Assembly (NCBI RefSeq): GCF_006442795.2
Contig: NZ_CP083956.1
Location: 1,589,501 to 1,653,500, forward strand
DNA from: Mesorhizobium sp. B1-1-8
GTDB lineage: Bacteria; Pseudomonadota; Alphaproteobacteria; Rhizobiales; Rhizobiaceae
Direction of reading: 5' to 3'
Length of the DNA: 64,000 bases
This document shows, in pieces, positions 61,006-64,000 of the stretch. Numbering within the stretch: position 1 is the first letter of the stretch; each line of letters opens with the position of its first letter. Position numbers and translations under genes: made by a program. The notes under the pieces were generated by a model. That model made no database searches and had not been told where the DNA came from. It saw nothing but the letters and a program-made list of their open reading frames with translations.

Positions 61006-62302
61006 CAGGGCTGTCCGGGGAAAGTGTTTGGTGAATCGAAATGCCGCAGGCGCATGCCCCGTAAGACGGGGATTTTCCGTCTACCTTCTGGTTGTCGAGA
61101 CTCAGAAAGGGGACGGGGCATGCGCTTTACGCCTAGCATTCTTGGCAAGCTGGTTGAACCGATCAATCGCCGCCGCTTCCAGACGATTGTGGATAGCCAT
61201 GGCGGGGACGCCTACGACAAGTCGTTCAGAAGTTGGGACCATCTCATGGTGCTGATCTATGCCCAGCTCAGCGGTAGTGCGAGCCTTCGCAGCCTGGAAG
61301 CCGGCTGGAACGCCAACGGCCAGCATCATTACCATCTGGGCAGTGACGTGTTGCGGCGCTCGACCTTGTCGGATGCCGGCCGCAGGCGCCCCGTCGCCGT
61401 CTTTGCCGAGATCTTCGGCCTGCTCGCCAACCAACTCGACCGGCAGACACGCCGTGAGGGCACCGCTATGCTGCGGCTGATCGATTCCACACCGATCCCG
61501 CTCGGCAAGTTGTGCGGCTGGGCCAAGTCGAACGGTCGCATCCGCGGCATGAAGATGCACGTCGTCTATGATCCCAACGCCGATTGCCCGCGCATCCTCG
61601 ACATCACCGATGCCAACGTCAACGATGCCCAGGTCGGCCGCACGATCGCCATCGAGAAGGGCGCGACCTATGTGTTCGACAAGGGTTATTGCCATTACGG
61701 CTGGTGGACGCAGATCGCCGCAGCCCAAGCTTTCTTCGTCACCCGACCCAAATCCAACATGGGGCTCGAGGTGCTCTCCGAACGTCCCGTCAAGGTCGCG
61801 CGGGGCGACGGCTTCACCGTTCTCGACGACGCTGAGGTGAGCCTTGCCGGCAAAACCCACTGCAAGCTGCCGATCAAATTGCGCCGCCTGATCGTCAAGC
61901 GCCAGGACGGCGACACCATCACGCTGCTGACCAACGATCTCAAGCGCCCGGCCGTTGAGATTGCCGCGCTCTATAAGGGCCGCTGGCAGATCGAACTCTT
62001 GTTCCGTTGGATCAAACAGCATCTCAAGATACGCAGGTTCCTCGGCAACAACGACAACGCCATCCGCCTGCAGCTCTTCGCCGCCATGATCGCCTATGCG
62101 CTGCTGCGCATCGCCGCCCGGACCTACCGCATCGCCATGCCCATCCTGCGCTTCACCGATCTGGTTAGCCAATGCCTGCTCGAGCGCCGAAGAATCGAGG
62201 CCATCAACAAGCCGCCTCCGATCAATTCGAGCCGCCGAAGGGATCGAACATCCCCAAACCAGTTGGGCTTCGATTATGAATAACTTTCCCCGGACAGCCC
62301 TG
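61006..62302 (+). mobile_element. IS4-family insertion sequence (1297 bp)
   Basis: Both ends carry the 20-bp inverted repeat CAGGGCTGTCCGGGGAAAGT (perfect match at left 61006-61025 and, inverted, at right 62283-62302). A 9-bp CCCATAACG duplication flanks it. One intact transposase. Perfect ends and target duplication suggest a recent insertion. Confidence 0.92.
61120..62283 (+). CDS. IS4-family transposase with DUF4372 N-terminus
   Basis: 387 residues from the ATG at 61120 (AAGGGGACGGGG upstream). N-terminal DUF4372 (MRFTPSILGKLVEPINRRRF), then the DDE catalytic domain: first Asp in RLIDSTPIPLG, second in YVFDKGYCHYGWW, Glu in the YKGRWQIELLFRWIKQHLK region (Y-R-E/K signature of IS4). Intact. 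Its stop codon lies in the right terminal repeat. Confidence 0.92.
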   Translation: MRFTPSILGKLVEPINRRRFQTIVDSHGGDAYDKSFRSWDHLMVLIYAQLSGSASLRSLEAGWNANGQHHYHLGSDVLRRSTLSDAGRRRPVAVFAEIFGLLANQLDRQTRREGTAMLRLIDSTPIPLGKLCGWAKSNGRIRGMKMHVVYDPNADCPRILDITDANVNDAQVGRTIAIEKGATYVFDKGYCHYGWWTQIAAAQAFFVTRPKSNMGLEVLSERPVKVARGDGFTVLDDAEVSLAGKTHCKLPIKLRRLIVKRQDGDTITLLTNDLKRPAVEIAALYKGRWQIELLFRWIKQHLKIRRFLGNNDNAIRLQLFAAMIAYALLRIAARTYRIAMPILRFTDLVSQCLLERRRIEAINKPPPINSSRRRDRTSPNQLGFDYE

Positions 62303-62311
62303 CCCATAACG
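62303..62311 (+). repeat. IS target-site duplication, right (CCCATAACG)
   Basis: Copy of 60997-61005. Removing the IS and one copy restores CCTTCTCCC-ATAAC-GGGAGAAGG. Confidence 0.85.
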
Positions 62312-62328
62312 GGAGAAGGACAGGATGC

Positions 62329-62943
62329 TTACTTCGCCTTGGAGAGCGCCAGCCACAGCCCGCCGCCGATCAGGAAGCTGCCGCTGATCCTCGACATCAG
62401 CTTGACGCGGCTGGCCGACAGCAGGCGCCCGGCGCGACCGGCGGCGAGCGCATAGGTCGAATCCGACATCGCGGCAAAGATCATGGCGGTCAGGCCCATG
62501 ACGACGATCTGCAGCGTGTAGTTACCGGCAGGAGCGATGAACTGCGGGAAGAAGGCGCCGAAGAAGACCAGCGTCTTCGGATTGCTGATCGCCACCAGAA
62601 AACCCTGCAGGAAAAAGCCGCCGCGCGGTTTCCTTGCCGTTCCGTCGGCGTTCAGCACGCCCTTGGCGCGAAACATCTGCACGCCCATCCACATCAGGTA
62701 GGCGGCGCCGATCAGCCTGACCCATTCGAACCAGTGGCCCATGCCGGCGATCAGCGTGTTGAGGCCAATACCGACGATGGCGATCATGATGGCGAGGCCT
62801 GCCTGGGTGCCGGCGACATTGGCAAGCCCTGCGCGCGCGCCGTGGCGCATGCTGTTGGCGATGATCAGCGTGACCGTCGGCCCTGGCACCAGGATGATGA
62901 CGATGCAGGCGAGAACATAGGTGGCGTAAAGTTCCAGCGACAT
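62329..62943 (-). CDS. LysE/RhtB-family amino-acid exporter
   Basis: 204 residues with about six hydrophobic helices. N-terminal VLACIVIILVPGPTVTLIIANSM holds the family P-G-P-x motif; G-F-x-x-G-F-L-V-A-I-S-N-P-K pattern in FLQGFLVAISNPKTLVFFGAF. Exports homoserine, threonine or similar metabolites; substrate unknown. Confidence 0.9.
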   Translation of the reverse strand: MSLELYATYVLACIVIILVPGPTVTLIIANSMRHGARAGLANVAGTQAGLAIMIAIVGIGLNTLIAGMGHWFEWVRLIGAAYLMWMGVQMFRAKGVLNADGTARKPRGGFFLQGFLVAISNPKTLVFFGAFFPQFIAPAGNYTLQIVVMGLTAMIFAAMSDSTYALAAGRAGRLLSASRVKLMSRISGSFLIGGGLWLALSKAK

Positions 62944-63041
62944 GGGATTTCCTCAACAGGGCGCAGGGATGCGGCTGAGGAAATCAATGCACAGCGCCGT
63001 TGCCGGCGCAAGCCGTCCGGACGTGGCAAGGGCTCTCCAGT

Positions 63042-64000
63042 TCAGCTCGCCCCGGCCCGCCATGGCAGCGTCGCTTCATAGGCAGCGCCGGCTCTCAGCA
63101 CGGCGAGGTCGCCGCGCGGCCGCCCGATCAGCTGCATGCCCATCGGCCTGCCTCTTTCGTCGAAGCCGGCCGGCACGTTGAGCGCCGGACAGCCGCCCAA
63201 AGTGGCGAAGGCGGAGACCTGCATCCAGCGGTGATAGCTGTCCATGGTGCGGCCGGCGACCTCGCGCGGCCAGTGGGTGGCGACCTCGAAGGGAAAGACC
63301 TGGGCGGTCGGCAGGGCGATGAGGTCGAAGCGCTCGAACAGAGACAGCAGCGTCCGATGCCAGGAGGTGCGCCTGACGGTGGCGGCGTGGACCTGCGGCG
63401 CGGTGAGGCGCATCGCCTGCTCTACTTCCCATATAGCTTCCGGTTTCAGCAGCTTCCGCTTCGCCGGATCGTCATAGTGCGCTTTCAGCGCGCAGCCACT
63501 GCTTGCCTGGCGCAGCGTAACGAAGGCCTGCCACAAGGCCTCGAAATCGCCATCCGGCACCAGCGCTTCGCTTCCGTAGGATGCGTCGGCGAAGCGGGCG
63601 AGGGCGGCCTCGCAGAGATCGAGGATGCCGGGCTCCATCGGCAACTGGCCTTCGAGATTGCCGAGCCAGGCAATGCGACCGCCGGACGCCTTCGTCTCCA
63701 GGCCTTCGAGAAACGAACCCTGCCTGTCATGCGACAGCGGTGCCCGAGGATGATAGCCGGCCTGCTCCTCGAGGAGGAGCGCAACATCGCGCACGCTGCG
63801 GCCCATCGGCCCTTCGACGCCCATCTGCGCCTGGAAGACCTCGATGTCGGGCCCGGCCGGCACCAGCCCTTGCGACGGTCGGAAACCATAAACGTTGTTA
63901 TAGGCGGCCGGATTGCGCAGCGAGCCGCCGAAATCGCTGCCGTCGGCGACAGGCACCATGTCGAGCGCCAGCGCCACCGCGGCGCCGCCACTCGAGCCGC
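63042..64000 (-). CDS. Amidase-signature-family protein (N-terminus beyond window)
   Basis: The visible 319 or so residues cover the second half of an amidase signature enzyme: the glycine/serine-rich catalytic loop at the window edge (SSGGAAVALAL), then the acylating-Ser region GSDFGGSLRNPAAYNNVYGFRPS, and the C-terminal GGCPALNVPAGFDERGRPMGMQLIG. Catalytic Lys would lie outside. Substrate not determinable. Confidence 0.9.
   Translation of the reverse strand, partial: GSSGGAAVALALDMVPVADGSDFGGSLRNPAAYNNVYGFRPSQGLVPAGPDIEVFQAQMGVEGPMGRSVRDVALLLEEQAGYHPRAPLSHDRQGSFLEGLETKASGGRIAWLGNLEGQLPMEPGILDLCEAALARFADASYGSEALVPDGDFEALWQAFVTLRQASSGCALKAHYDDPAKRKLLKPEAIWEVEQAMRLTAPQVHAATVRRTSWHRTLLSLFERFDLIALPTAQVFPFEVATHWPREVAGRTMDSYHRWMQVSAFATLGGCPALNVPAGFDERGRPMGMQLIGRPRGDLAVLRAGAAYEATLPWRAGAS

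Overview
The window is a high-GC alphaproteobacterial chromosome segment, most likely from a Mesorhizobium-type member of the Rhizobiales. The evidence is the gene content and order: a rhizobial lptC-lptA-lptB-rpoN-hpf-ptsN block, a cysG-DUF2849-cysI-cysH-DUF934 sulfate assimilation operon, olsB for ornithine lipids, a Zur of the alphaproteobacterial type, RIME-like intergenic palindromes, and a small RNA beside polA in the position known for the rhizobial alpha-r7 family. No rRNA, tRNA, phage or CRISPR array was seen.

Layout. 1-3.8 kb: the end of a ribose-type sugar transporter gene, an altronate/galactarate-type dehydratase and a divergent GntR/FCD regulator with two N-terminal winged helices. 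3.9-7.2 kb: a copper block (DUF2946, PCuAC chaperone, YcnI, CopC-CopD fusion). 7.3-8.7 kb: 6-phosphogluconate dehydrogenase. 9-17.8 kb: a LacI-controlled CUT1 sugar uptake and catabolism operon with two identical 14-bp operators 251 bp apart. 17.9-24.4 kb: zur, polA, the candidate small RNA, an M20 peptidase, short RNase D and two tiny proteins.

24.4-28.1 kb is the clearest accessory patch. It has two paralogous 32-34 residue RiPP-precursor-like ORFs with matching promoter spacing, a frameshifted acyltransferase-3 remnant, a large SPFH/flotillin-like gene, a broken 2OG-Fe(II) oxygenase remnant, and a 16-bp direct repeat around much of it. 28.1-33.6 kb: class A PBP, SDR, MDR plus divergent AraC regulator, host-attachment-type protein. 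34-38.8 kb: the siroheme/sulfite operon. 39-42.5 kb: DJ-1/PfpI protein behind paired FadR-type palindromes, a small NepR-like ORF, grpE, a UPF0126 membrane protein and olsB. 42.7-53.4 kb: hybrid sensor kinase, AcuI-type reductase, lspA, two RNA methyltransferases, WYL regulator, VOC protein, ornithine cyclodeaminase-like protein, LapA-domain protein, ihfB and sppA. 53.6-58.9 kb: the lpt-rpoN-hpf-ptsN block. 59-64 kb: DUF1150, Hsp20, nucleoside hydrolase, an IS4-family insertion sequence with 20-bp ends and a 9-bp target duplication, a LysE exporter and a partial amidase.

The most unusual structural signal is a set of three intergenic elements (about 40.74-40.86, 41.50-41.66 and 50.56-50.65 kb). 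Each is a short tandem repeat of 7 or 8 bp followed, after a spacer, by the same unit on the opposite strand. They abut genes so tightly that repeat units supply stop codons or occupy the ribosome-binding-site position. I do not recognise this as a named repeat class.
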